Shown: positions 23,629-31,483 of the stretch, in pieces
Layout of the letters: the number at the start of each line of letters is the position of its first letter
How positions within the stretch are numbered: position 1 is the first letter of the stretch
Assembly (NCBI GenBank): GCA_903915125.1
Contig: CAIWRR010000116.1
Location: 1 to 32,846, forward strand
Source of the DNA: Candidatus Firestoneibacteriota bacterium
GTDB lineage: Bacteria; Oederibacteriota; D2-FULL-39-29; CAIOVX01
DNA: 32,846 nt
Direction: 5' to 3'
The notes under the pieces: generated by a model
What the model was told of the DNA's origin: nothing
Databases searched by the model: none
Seen by the model: only the letters and a program-made list of their open reading frames with translations
Position numbers and translations under genes: made by a program

Positions 23629-24786
23629 TTATTTGCCCTCCTTAGTATATTTCGAAACATCAATTGTGAAAGCTTTCGTGAATTTCCCGTCAGCGGACCT
23701 GCCCTCTATGGTAACGAGATGTACTCCGTCATTTAAGTTGAACCTTGTGCTGAAAGTACCGTCACCGGCGAGTTTGACGGATTTATTGTTCATGGTAACC
23801 GAAGCATCCGGCTCGGTCGCCCCGTAAATAATTATCTCGGTTCCGACACGAAGCCAAAAGAGCGGGTTTTTCTCTTTGCCGCTTCCGGGGCTTGACCAGC
23901 TCGAGAGCCAACCTGATGAGCCGCCGTGAATACTTTCGGAACCGCCCAGGGCTTTTAGAGTCCCTGCAGTTCCTTTTGAAGCGGCGGCCGGGCCTTCTTT
24001 CCCGGGTTCCGCTCCGGTTTCTTTTCCGGCTTCCTGTAAATGCCATTCCTTGGGATAAGCCCTTTTCATCAATTCTTCCGAGATAGCCCACTCTCCATCC
24101 ATTACCGAAGCAACATAATCCGCGGGAGTTTTAATAGTATTGGACCTGGTATATGGAACAAACCTGCCGTCCGGCAGAAGGACTCCTATCTCCGCCAGCC
24201 AGCGCCTGTTTGGGTCTCCCGCGTGCAGGTACCAGGACGAGGCTCCTTCAGAGATCCTTACATCAAAATATCTATTGGCGTTTCTGCCGTCAAAAATAAC
24301 ATTTGTAACATCATAGACACGCAGTATCACGGTCCCGGAATAGAAACTCTCGCCAAGCCCTTTCTTCATAGAGGCGACAGATTCTCTGGTTACTTCCCAG
24401 TAAGTGAAGAGCCAGTGGGAATCTCTGGCCATAAGGACAATACAGGTTTCGTTATAAAAAGACGGAAAAAGCGTGTTATAGTCTTCATCAGGTATGAAAA
24501 CAGAGAAAGGTTTTTCGGTTAATATCTTGGAAGGCAAATCCTGCTTTTCTTCCTGTTTATGCTTTGACTCTTCCGGCTTCGCCGCCTCAGCGGCAACAAC
24601 CGCTTCCGGGGCTTTCTTAATAGCCGGTTTCACGGGAGGCAACGGTTTATTCTTTGAAAGTTTCGCCCTTGCTTTCGCAAGCAGCCCGGCGGCCGGCTTC
24701 TTAACCTTCTTCCCTGAAGAAAGCTTTATTGTTCCGTCGCCCGCAGCACCGGGCGGACTTTTTGGATTTTTGCTGAATGGCCCCAT
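23629..24786 (-). CDS. DUF4912-domain protein with C-terminal Ig-like domain
   Basis: The 385-residue protein begins with a Lys/Pro/Ala-rich disordered segment (about 1-90). The DUF4912 domain follows (about 105-245), with RDSHWLFTYWEVT, LRVYDVTN and WYLHAGDPNRRWLAEIG. A Gly/Ser-rich linker leads to a C-terminal beta-sandwich (about 305-380, VTIEGRSADGK) like the Ig-like modules of polysaccharide-active proteins. No signal peptide is visible. DUF4912 genes are known neighbours of GH57 genes, and here the stop abuts the branching-enzyme start. A glucan-binding or scaffolding role is inference. Confidence 0.85.
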   Translation of the reverse strand: MGPFSKNPKSPPGAAGDGTIKLSSGKKVKKPAAGLLAKARAKLSKNKPLPPVKPAIKKAPEAVVAAEAAKPEESKHKQEEKQDLPSKILTEKPFSVFIPDEDYNTLFPSFYNETCIVLMARDSHWLFTYWEVTRESVASMKKGLGESFYSGTVILRVYDVTNVIFDGRNANRYFDVRISEGASSWYLHAGDPNRRWLAEIGVLLPDGRFVPYTRSNTIKTPADYVASVMDGEWAISEELMKRAYPKEWHLQEAGKETGAEPGKEGPAAASKGTAGTLKALGGSESIHGGSSGWLSSWSSPGSGKEKNPLFWLRVGTEIIIYGATEPDASVTMNNKSVKLAGDGTFSTRFNLNDGVHLVTIEGRSADGKFTKAFTIDVSKYTKEGK

Positions 24787-24795
24787 AATTTCTCC

Positions 24796-26025
24796 TTAAA
24801 ACAGTTCAAGTTGAGAGTATTTCGCTAGCTCGCCCTCATCAAAAAGTATTACTTTTCCGGGGACTCCGTCATAACCGGGAAAGATCCTGACATCGGATTT
24901 TCTGGACTTCAGTATTCCTTCCGCGACGGGTACCGGAGCGAGCCTTCTAACTTCTTCTTCAGGCAGGTCCAGGAGCAGAGCAAACTCGCTCCCGGACTTT
25001 TCAACAAGCTTCACGTACGCATCCCTAACCATCTGAGACTCTGTGCCGGCGTTCAGGCAAAAAGCCAGTATTTCATCCAACGGCATAACATTCTTAAACG
25101 GAAGATATTTCCCGTTTGCCTCGCTCACAGTCCTGTCCGAAAGGTCTTCCACCCTTTGGAGAACGCCCCTTCTTACGGCCTTCCCGCAGGAAGTGCAGAC
25201 ATGCCCGAGATTCGTGCTTTCCAGCGGTGTGAAGAATGTGCCGCATTCCTTGTGCCCGCTCAGGTAGTTCCTTCCTTCTTCAGGATAGAATTCTATAGTG
25301 TAGAGCAGTCCGTCCCTTCGTTTATATTGAAGCGCGTTCTTAATCTCATAATAGTGCAGAGCGGCGTTAAAAACGCACGCCTCTCTTCCTATGGTTCCCG
25401 GCATGTGGGCGTTTGAACCGGATATCATAGTGATGCGGTCGAGGCATGACAGCCTGGCGCACATCTTCGGGTCCGCCGAAAGCCCGGTTTCCGCGGCAAA
25501 GACATATTTCGCGTACTGACCAAAACATTCTTCAAACGTGCCATAGCCGCCTGTCCCCAGCACAGAAAACCCCGGGGCGAAGATATGCGAGGGAACAACG
25601 AAACAGTCCATGGAAATATCGCATACAATCCGGACCAGCTCGGAGGCTTCCAGTTTCAGGAGGGGGCGGCCGCCTGAGTTAAGATCCCCGTACTTTGAAA
25701 GAACTTTATTAATCCTCTCAATATGCTCAAAACCCGGAGAAAATATCTGGAGCTGTATCTTCCTGCTCCCGTTCATCCCGATGTAAACACAATTAACTTC
25801 GCCGGAAAGAATGAAGTGAGTGTCGTTAAATTTAAAAAGTCCGTTGCCCTGTGGTTTTAGCTTTCTGCGAAGCTCCGAAAGCCAGAGAGGCTGTGTAATA
25901 TCCCCCGCCGACAGGAGTTCAAGCCCTTTGAATTTTGCCCAACGCGAGAGCGTCTCAAGGTTCATATCGCGGGATGCTCCAAGGCTGTATTTGCTGTGTA
26001 TGTGGAAGTCAGCTCTAAAGTTCAT
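24796..26025 (-). CDS. Endonuclease Q (PHP-domain DNA repair nuclease)
   Basis: EndoQ nicks DNA 5' to deaminated bases (uracil, hypoxanthine, xanthine) and some abasic sites. The PHP domain opens with DFHIHSKYS (His8, His10), then GDIT (Asp42), SGEVN (Glu75), SHIF (His137) and AAET (Glu179). A zinc-binding module follows, with His258, Cys261, Cys277 and Cys280. The last PHP motif reads SNAH (Asn205, His207), where DxH is usual. The 410-residue length is normal. I chose the ATG at 26025 because it gives the canonical MNFRADFHIH start with GGGG upstream; an ATG 45 bases earlier has no ribosome-binding site. It heads the operon with DUF4912 and GH57. The alternative name 'DNA helicase UvrD-like' seen in old annotations is misleading. 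Confidence 0.88.
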   Translation of the reverse strand: MNFRADFHIHSKYSLGASRDMNLETLSRWAKFKGLELLSAGDITQPLWLSELRRKLKPQGNGLFKFNDTHFILSGEVNCVYIGMNGSRKIQLQIFSPGFEHIERINKVLSKYGDLNSGGRPLLKLEASELVRIVCDISMDCFVVPSHIFAPGFSVLGTGGYGTFEECFGQYAKYVFAAETGLSADPKMCARLSCLDRITMISGSNAHMPGTIGREACVFNAALHYYEIKNALQYKRRDGLLYTIEFYPEEGRNYLSGHKECGTFFTPLESTNLGHVCTSCGKAVRRGVLQRVEDLSDRTVSEANGKYLPFKNVMPLDEILAFCLNAGTESQMVRDAYVKLVEKSGSEFALLLDLPEEEVRRLAPVPVAEGILKSRKSDVRIFPGYDGVPGKVILFDEGELAKYSQLELF

Positions 26026-26058
26026 TTGGAGTCCCCGGATGAGCGATTCACCCGATTG

Positions 26059-26064
26059 ATTATA
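26059..26064 (-). promoter_or_regulatory. Candidate -10 box upstream of endonuclease Q
   Basis: A perfect TATAAT on the minus strand lies 34 bases before the chosen ATG, in the 113-base gap after the DUF1015 gene. The hexamer at the right distance upstream (TTTTCC) is a poor -35 match. Confidence 0.35.
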
Positions 26065-26138
26065 TAACATTTTAATTGAAAGGAAAAATGATTTTTAAGG
26101 GTTAAACTGAAGGACTAAGAATAGAGTGTTCCTTAGGG

Positions 26139-27353
26139 CTAGAACTTATTTATTACAACCCCGGCAGGCAGTTTGGGAAAGAAATATGTGGATTTGTGCG
26201 GCATCCTTTCGAGTTTCACCGCTGTCTTTCTAATGTCCGAGGGTGAAATTGCAGGAACGAGAAAGACGGAGTCAAAAACACCCGTATCCGCGGCCAAAAG
26301 AGCCTGTTTCTGCTCCCTAATATAGGAAATTGTCTTAACGGGAGGCAGCGCTTTCAGAATTATATGGTGCAGCACGCTGGTGGATAATCTTTTCCAGGCC
26401 GAGGATCTTTTGAGAGGTATCGAGAGCGCAACACTCGCGCTTTTTGGAACAAGCGCAAAGAACTTACGCCCGGAGTAAAATACTATGTTTTTAGCGGATG
26501 CCTCACTATTGCATGGAATTACTGTGAATTTCCCCTTAAGCCTTTCTTTCAGCGTTTTTACTGAGAGAGGGCGGGAGAACTTCACTGCCCTGTGCGTAGG
26601 ATAAACAATCAGCCCTCTGTCCTGCATTGAAACCAGAACAAAAAGAGTGAAATTCCAGGGAGCTTTAGGGCTCCTGCCGTGCTTTTTTTCGTTCTCTTTC
26701 TTGTAGGCCAACGCTGTCTCGTATCTGTGATGCCCGTCGGCGATAAAGATCCTGCGCCTCTTCATGAATGCGGCTATCCGGCTGACAGCCGCCCTATCGG
26801 TTATCTTCCAAAGCCTTCCTTTCACGGCTTGGCCGCCGTCGCGCAGAGCAAAACTCAAATCAGGTTTCCCCTTCTTATACCCAGACCAGTCATATTTACC
26901 GTCGTAAACGCCAAATATAGGACTGGTGTGAGCCCTGCAAGCCCTTAACAAATTTAGCCGGTCCTGCTTGTGTTTTGGAAAGGTCTCTTCATGAGGGAGT
27001 ACCTCTTTTTTAGCAAATTCTTCCGCCTTTACCAGACAATAAAATCCTGTTCGCTTCAGCTCCCGCCCGTTCATTCTAAAAGACTGCTCCAAAAGATAAA
27101 AAGACTGCATGTCATCCCGGGCCAGCGCGCCCTTAGCTATCCATTCCGAAACCTCTTTCCCTGCGGCACAATATCTTCGTTCGTCTTCTCCTTTTCTGAA
27201 ATCCACCCGCACTATATTGTACGGAGAAGACTTGTAATAATCCTCTCTCATTTCATCCGAAATGACATCATAAGGAAGCGTCAACTGCATGCTGAGGTTT
27301 CCTGCTTTTACCGTATTATATGTCATCCCCCTGAAGGGGATTACGTCCGGCAC
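26139..27353 (-). CDS. DUF1015-family protein
   Basis: This is a cytoplasmic protein of 404 residues. The family opening VIPFRGMTYN is followed by PYDVISDE. The central signature IADGHHRYETAL is strongly conserved in DUF1015, and HxxHxHR-like clusters there suggest a metal or nucleotide site. Biochemical function is not established, though members often sit near amino-acid metabolism genes. I placed the start at the GTG at 27353, which has AGGAG 5 bases upstream and gives the canonical N-terminus. A TTG 33 bases earlier lies inside the trxA terminator hairpin and is unlikely. The gene is transcribed either through that terminator or from an unseen promoter. Confidence 0.88.
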   Translation of the reverse strand: MPDVIPFRGMTYNTVKAGNLSMQLTLPYDVISDEMREDYYKSSPYNIVRVDFRKGEDERRYCAAGKEVSEWIAKGALARDDMQSFYLLEQSFRMNGRELKRTGFYCLVKAEEFAKKEVLPHEETFPKHKQDRLNLLRACRAHTSPIFGVYDGKYDWSGYKKGKPDLSFALRDGGQAVKGRLWKITDRAAVSRIAAFMKRRRIFIADGHHRYETALAYKKENEKKHGRSPKAPWNFTLFVLVSMQDRGLIVYPTHRAVKFSRPLSVKTLKERLKGKFTVIPCNSEASAKNIVFYSGRKFFALVPKSASVALSIPLKRSSAWKRLSTSVLHHIILKALPPVKTISYIREQKQALLAADTGVFDSVFLVPAISPSDIRKTAVKLERMPHKSTYFFPKLPAGVVINKF

Positions 27354-27363
27354 TCTTTCTCCT

Positions 27364-27391
27364 AAAGAAACTCCCTTGAGTCTCAAGGGAG
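27364..27391 (-). terminator. Rho-independent terminator between trxA and the DUF1015 gene
   Basis: On the minus strand CTCCCTTGA, loop GAC, then TCAAGGGAG form a perfect 9-bp stem followed by TTTCTTT. The AGGAG ribosome-binding site of the DUF1015 gene begins directly after the T-tract. It lies 28 bases after the trxA stop. Confidence 0.85.
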
Positions 27392-27418
27392 CGGTATTTC
27401 TTCACTGATGCAGCCGGC

Positions 27419-27739
27419 CTATACTGCCGCTGCATCAATCCTTTTCTTTAAAGAATCCTTGGGCTGAACGCCGACCAACTGTTCCACCACCTGCCCGCCC
27501 TTGAAAATCATCACAGTCGGAATACTCCTGATACCGTACTTAGCCGCTATCCCGGGATTATCATCGACATTGACTTTTCCAACCTTCACCTTGCCCTCGT
27601 ATTCCTTCGCGAGCTCTTCAATAGTGGGCCCGAGCATTCTGCAGGGCCCGCACCACTCTGCCCAGAAATCCACCAGCACAGGAACTGCTGATTTCAGCAC
27701 ATCTGCTTCAAAATTCGAATCCGTAAAAGTTAACGCCAT
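27419..27739 (-). CDS. trxA: Thioredoxin
   Basis: This is a cytoplasmic disulfide reductase of 106 residues. The active site is [11 protein letters not shown] (Cys30, Cys33), with the buried Asp in LVDF and the cis-Pro in [10 protein letters not shown]. The fold covers the whole protein, and there is no signal peptide. I chose the ATG at 27739, with GGAGGG 7 bases upstream, over a frame 45 bases longer that lacks a ribosome-binding site. A terminator follows. Confidence 0.96.
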   Translation of the reverse strand: MALTFTDSNFEADVLKSAVPVLVDFWAEWCGPCRMLGPTIEELAKEYEGKVKVGKVNVDDNPGIAAKYGIRSIPTVMIFKGGQVVEQLVGVQPKDSLKKRIDAAAV

Positions 27740-27811
27740 TTTTATACCCTCCAAGTAATTAAGTATTCTATTGTATCCTGCCAAGCGGGCCGGCAGTATG
27801 ACACTTATCAG

Positions 27812-28561
27812 TTATCTCTGTTTCACGGCTTTTGCCTTCTCAAGCGCGTCTTTCGCCAGCTGGCACGCCTTGTCCGATCCTTCCCTTGCCTTTTGAAAGT
27901 TGGCGTTTTCCATGTCTATCTTTGCTCCGGCAAGCGTGTCTTCCGCGCTCTTTAAAATGTCGGCGACAGTAGACTCCGCCCCGGCGTCTTTTGCGTCAAT
28001 AACGGCGGTCTTCGCTTTTGCCATCGAATCATTGGCTTTTTCAACATCATCTATGGCTTTTCTGGTTTCACTGTAGGCGTGTGCGGCTAACGACTTTGCC
28101 GCTGCATATTTTTTTAAACGCACATTATTGTTCGCGTCCCAAAGATTATCTTTTATTTCTTTTATCTTCTTGCCGTAGGTCTTGTCCAGCCCGACCTCGG
28201 TCGCGAAGACCAGGCTTTTTTCCGTATCAGCTGTCAATTTCTCCACTTCACCGGGAAGTTCCTTCACGTCAGTTGCCAGTTCCGAAGCTATAAAAGCCAG
28301 TTCCTGCGCCCTGGCGTAATCATCCTTGCCGAGAGATTCTTTCGCCGCGGCAAGTTTCGCCAGCCCGTCAGAATAGGTCTCCTGCATATCGTTCTTTGTA
28401 GGAGCAACCTCGGCGGATTTAAGATCACTTTGCGCTTTCTCCACAGCAGCCGACGCGGAAAGATAAGCTGCCTTATCGGAAGGCTTTATGTACTTCGAAC
28501 AGCCTGCGGTCAGGAACAGGACAAGCCCGGTCGCCGCCATTATTCTTACGGCCTTTTGCAT
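27812..28561 (-). CDS. Coiled-coil lipoprotein (DUF4398-like)
   Basis: The N-terminus has a lipobox (FLTAGC, Cys21), so the protein is probably anchored in the outer or inner membrane. The rest is almost entirely helical, rich in Ala, Lys, Glu and Asp, with repeated AxxALxxA-like patterns such as AAVEKAQSDLKSAE, GLAKLAAAKESL and ILKSAEDTLAGAK. This pattern resembles DUF4398 envelope proteins. GGAGG lies 5 bases before the ATG. It follows the SPFH gene by 28 bases and is probably co-transcribed with it. Function is unknown; a periplasmic spacer or cell-wall-proximal role is speculation. Confidence 0.78.
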   Translation of the reverse strand: MQKAVRIMAATGLVLFLTAGCSKYIKPSDKAAYLSASAAVEKAQSDLKSAEVAPTKNDMQETYSDGLAKLAAAKESLGKDDYARAQELAFIASELATDVKELPGEVEKLTADTEKSLVFATEVGLDKTYGKKIKEIKDNLWDANNNVRLKKYAAAKSLAAHAYSETRKAIDDVEKANDSMAKAKTAVIDAKDAGAESTVADILKSAEDTLAGAKIDMENANFQKAREGSDKACQLAKDALEKAKAVKQR

Positions 28562-28589
28562 TATGCCTCCGTCTCAACTGCTCAAGACG

Positions 28590-29465
28590 TTATTCTATTG
28601 TTTTCTTCAAACCGTGCTCAAGATTGCCTATCAGAGGCCTGAGCATTGTCGTAAATTCCATGGGAAAAATATATTTAGTGGAAGGCGAGTTGCCAAGCGC
28701 CTTAAGCGTCTCAAGGTACTGCAAACTCATCGTCTTCTCGTCAATGCTCTTTGCGGCTCCGAAAATATTCGCAAGCGCCTGCGCGTAGCCTTCGGCCTCG
28801 AGCATCTGAGCCTGTTTCTTGCCTTCCGCTTTTAGAATGGCAGACTGCTTTTCGCCTTCCGCGATGGTTATTGCGGCCTGCTTGGTTCCGTCAGACTCCG
28901 TAACTACGGCTCTTCTGTGCCTTTCTGCCGCCATCTGCTTGGTCATCGCTGCCTGGACTTCCACCGGAGGCTGGATCTCTCTTATTTCCACGGATGTTAC
29001 CTTCACGCCCCATCTTCCGGTAACTTCGTCAAGCTTTGTCCTTAGTATATCGTTTATCTGTTCTCTCTTCGCGAGCACATCGTCAAGCGCGATATCGCCA
29101 ACAACAGCGCGAAGAGTTGTGGTAGCGATACCCTGCGCCGCTCCGGCGAAGTTCCTAACCTGGATGACAGAAGCGGAAGGATCTATTACTTTCCAGTAAA
29201 TGAGGAAATCCACGGATATGGGAGCGTTATCTTTGGTAATGCAGGTCTGCTCCGGAATTTCAAGATAGGACTCGCGAAGATCAACTTCCACCACTTTATC
29301 AATTATCGGTACGACTATTACTATCCCCGGCCCCTTCTCTCCCTGGGTCCGTCCAAGGCGGAAGAGCACCAGCCTCTTATACTCCGGCACTATCCTTATA
29401 ATATTTACTAGCATGATGAAAGCGATTACTACAAGTACAAGTACCAATAGAATTCCCGGCGTCAT
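28590..29465 (-). CDS. SPFH/Band-7 (slipin, stomatin-like) membrane protein
   Basis: This protein has an N-terminal membrane helix (about 5-25), then the Band-7 domain (VPEYKRLVLFRLGRTQ, GPGIVIVVPIIDKV, IPEQTCITKDN). A long helical region rich in Glu, Ala and Lys follows (KQAAITIAEGEKQSAI). It is 291 residues, the normal slipin length. GGAGGGG precedes the ATG. It lies 12 bases after nfeD. The NfeD-slipin pairing is a widespread bacterial and archaeal module in which the NfeD protease is thought to act on, or with, the stomatin assembly at membrane microdomains. Confidence 0.92.
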   Translation of the reverse strand: MTPGILLVLVLVVIAFIMLVNIIRIVPEYKRLVLFRLGRTQGEKGPGIVIVVPIIDKVVEVDLRESYLEIPEQTCITKDNAPISVDFLIYWKVIDPSASVIQVRNFAGAAQGIATTTLRAVVGDIALDDVLAKREQINDILRTKLDEVTGRWGVKVTSVEIREIQPPVEVQAAMTKQMAAERHRRAVVTESDGTKQAAITIAEGEKQSAILKAEGKKQAQMLEAEGYAQALANIFGAAKSIDEKTMSLQYLETLKALGNSPSTKYIFPMEFTTMLRPLIGNLEHGLKKTIE

Positions 29466-29477
29466 AACCCCTCCTGC

Positions 29478-30764
29478 TTACTGTTCTTTAGCGGACTCTC
29501 CGGTTCGTTCCACTATAAGTTTTATGCCTTCGACCCTGACCACCCTGATTTTTTCGCCCTTCCCGACGGGTTTACCGTCAGACGCTTCGGCTGTCCAGTC
29601 TTCCTTATTCACAAAAACGATTCCAATCGGGTCAATCGCAAGTTTTACCTCGCCCGAAGCCCCGACAAGGCTTTTTATTCCTATAACTACCCGGTTCTTT
29701 AGCGCTTTTATGCCTATGGTGATGATTATAGCAAAAAAAGCTGTGCTAATCATCACCATTGTAATTACAACAGTCATGGATATTTTGAAATAGGGCATCA
29801 TCGGTGAAAAAAGCATAAGAGATCCCAGAAAAAGCGACACAACTCCTCCCGCGGCCAGAGCTCCGTGCGCCGTAGCCTTTATTTCAAGCACAAAGAGGGC
29901 AACAGCCAGGACCAGCAGGATTATTCCGGCAGCGCTGACCGAAAGAGTCAGGAATGAAATGGAAGCCAGGACGACGCAAATGCTTCCCGCTGCGCCGGCC
30001 AGAATTGTCCCGGGCGAGAAGAGCTCGTAAATCAAGCCGTAAATACCGATCAAAAACAGGATGTACGCTATTGTCGGATTCTGCAAAGAGTTTGATAATT
30101 CCTCTCCGGTATTCATTTTTAGCCTGACAACCGAAGCGTTCTTTGTGTTGATAGAAACTTCAGTTCCGCTTAACAGTTTGAATTTTTTGCAGTCAAGTTT
30201 TACAAGCAGAGAAGCGGTGTCATCCGCTACCGCATCGGATATCCCCAATTTAAGAGCCTCCGTCTCGGTGACAGACACGCTCTTCCTGACAGCCTCCTCA
30301 GCCCAGGCAGCATTCTTTCCGCGTTTTCCCGCCAGAGATCTTATATAGGCCGCCGCGTCGTTGGTAATTTTTTCAGATGCCAGCTTGCCGTCCATATATA
30401 CCGGATGGGCCGCGCCCATGTTTGTACCGGCTGCCATTGCCACATAATCAGCGGCCATGGCGATGAAGAGGCCTGCCGAAGCCGACCTCGCACCCTTGGG
30501 AGCTACATGGACAACAACCGGAATTTTTGAAGCCAGTATCTTCTGCACGATATCGCGCATTGAATCGTTCATGCCGCCCGGCGTGTCCAGTTCAAGCACC
30601 ACGCACTCCGCTTTCATCTTCTCGGCGTCAGAAATGCATCTTGTTAGGTAGGCAGCGGAGGACTGATTTATCGCCCCCCTAAACTCAACTACTGCAACGC
30701 TGCCACCGAATACCCGGGATGCCGCGGCCAGCAGGAACATAAGGACTGCAGTTCTAATTCTCAT
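29478..30764 (-). CDS. nfeD: NfeD membrane-bound serine protease (long form)
   Basis: A signal peptide or first helix leads into a ClpP-class protease domain (VVLELDTPGGMNDSMRDI). The candidate nucleophile Ser96 is in GARSASAG and the candidate general base Lys132 is in EKITNDAAAY. Four to five membrane helices follow (about 235-350), then a C-terminal NfeD OB-fold domain (VVIGIKSLVGASGEVK and GKGEKIRVVRVEG). This domain order is that of NfeD1b. The length is 428. The start overlaps the coaX stop by 4 bases (ATGA). The partner SPFH gene is next. Confidence 0.92.
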   Translation of the reverse strand: MRIRTAVLMFLLAAASRVFGGSVAVVEFRGAINQSSAAYLTRCISDAEKMKAECVVLELDTPGGMNDSMRDIVQKILASKIPVVVHVAPKGARSASAGLFIAMAADYVAMAAGTNMGAAHPVYMDGKLASEKITNDAAAYIRSLAGKRGKNAAWAEEAVRKSVSVTETEALKLGISDAVADDTASLLVKLDCKKFKLLSGTEVSINTKNASVVRLKMNTGEELSNSLQNPTIAYILFLIGIYGLIYELFSPGTILAGAAGSICVVLASISFLTLSVSAAGIILLVLAVALFVLEIKATAHGALAAGGVVSLFLGSLMLFSPMMPYFKISMTVVITMVMISTAFFAIIITIGIKALKNRVVIGIKSLVGASGEVKLAIDPIGIVFVNKEDWTAEASDGKPVGKGEKIRVVRVEGIKLIVERTGESAKEQ

Positions 30765-31483
30765 GCTGTTATCCTTTTGACGGCGGCAAGATACGCCCCG
30801 TAAATTGCCAGTGAGGGATCAAGGACATCAGCGGAAAGTATTGAGTCAGCAAGCAGTGGCGCAAAACCTCCCGTAAGAACGGTTTTTGCTCTGAACTTTT
30901 TCTTGGCGCGCCGCAAGACGCCTTCTGCTAAGGAGCTTAAACCCCAGTAGGCTCCGTTCCGGATAGCCGCTTCAGTGTCAAGCGCTTCAAACCCGGAGGG
31001 TTTTCCGTATCTGACCTTTGGCAGCATAGCTGTCTTTTTTTCAAGGTATTCAGTGAAGAGCGGGGCCCCCGGCATTATCAACCCGCCGGCGAATTCGCCT
31101 TTCCGGTTGATTATATTCAGGGTAGTAGCGGTTCCCAGGTCCAGGACCGCCACAGGCCGGCCGTACTTTTCACCGGCGGCAAAAGCAGCAAGCAGGCGGT
31201 CTATTCCGAGGCCATCCTGTTTTTTGTAAAGGCTTTTAATTGGAACATCTCTGTTTTTTAACTCAAGGGACGCCGGGAGAGTTTTTCTAAGCGCCGTAGA
31301 AAGCGCCGGGACCACCGAGAAAAAAACGACAGGATTCTTGCGCGACTTTGCGAACAATCCGGCAAGCAGTACTCCATTTTTGGTGGCAGGGAATATCTTA
31401 AGCGCTTTCTGCGCTTGAGCCTCTGCCAGCCAAACTTTAACAGCCGTGTTGCCTATGTTAACAATAATGAGTTTAATTGACAT
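30761..31483 (-). CDS. coaX: Type III pantothenate kinase (CoaX)
   Basis: This enzyme phosphorylates pantothenate, the first step of coenzyme A synthesis. Family motifs are GLGIDRLLAA (91-100), LDLGTATTLN (Asp115) and AGGLIMPGA (132-140). The first motif, usually DxGNT, reads VNIGNT with Asn9 in place of Asp. The length of 240 is normal. The ATG overlaps the birA stop by 11 bases and has GGGG directly upstream. BirA and CoaX genes are often adjacent. Because of the Asn9 change, activity should not be taken for granted. Confidence 0.9.
   Translation of the reverse strand: MSIKLIIVNIGNTAVKVWLAEAQAQKALKIFPATKNGVLLAGLFAKSRKNPVVFFSVVPALSTALRKTLPASLELKNRDVPIKSLYKKQDGLGIDRLLAAFAAGEKYGRPVAVLDLGTATTLNIINRKGEFAGGLIMPGAPLFTEYLEKKTAMLPKVRYGKPSGFEALDTEAAIRNGAYWGLSSLAEGVLRRAKKKFRAKTVLTGGFAPLLADSILSADVLDPSLAIYGAYLAAVKRITA

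Noticed and set aside
23783-24091. 102-residue minus-strand open frame inside the DUF4912 gene
   Set aside because: Arg-rich alternate frame within a well-supported gene, with no start signal.
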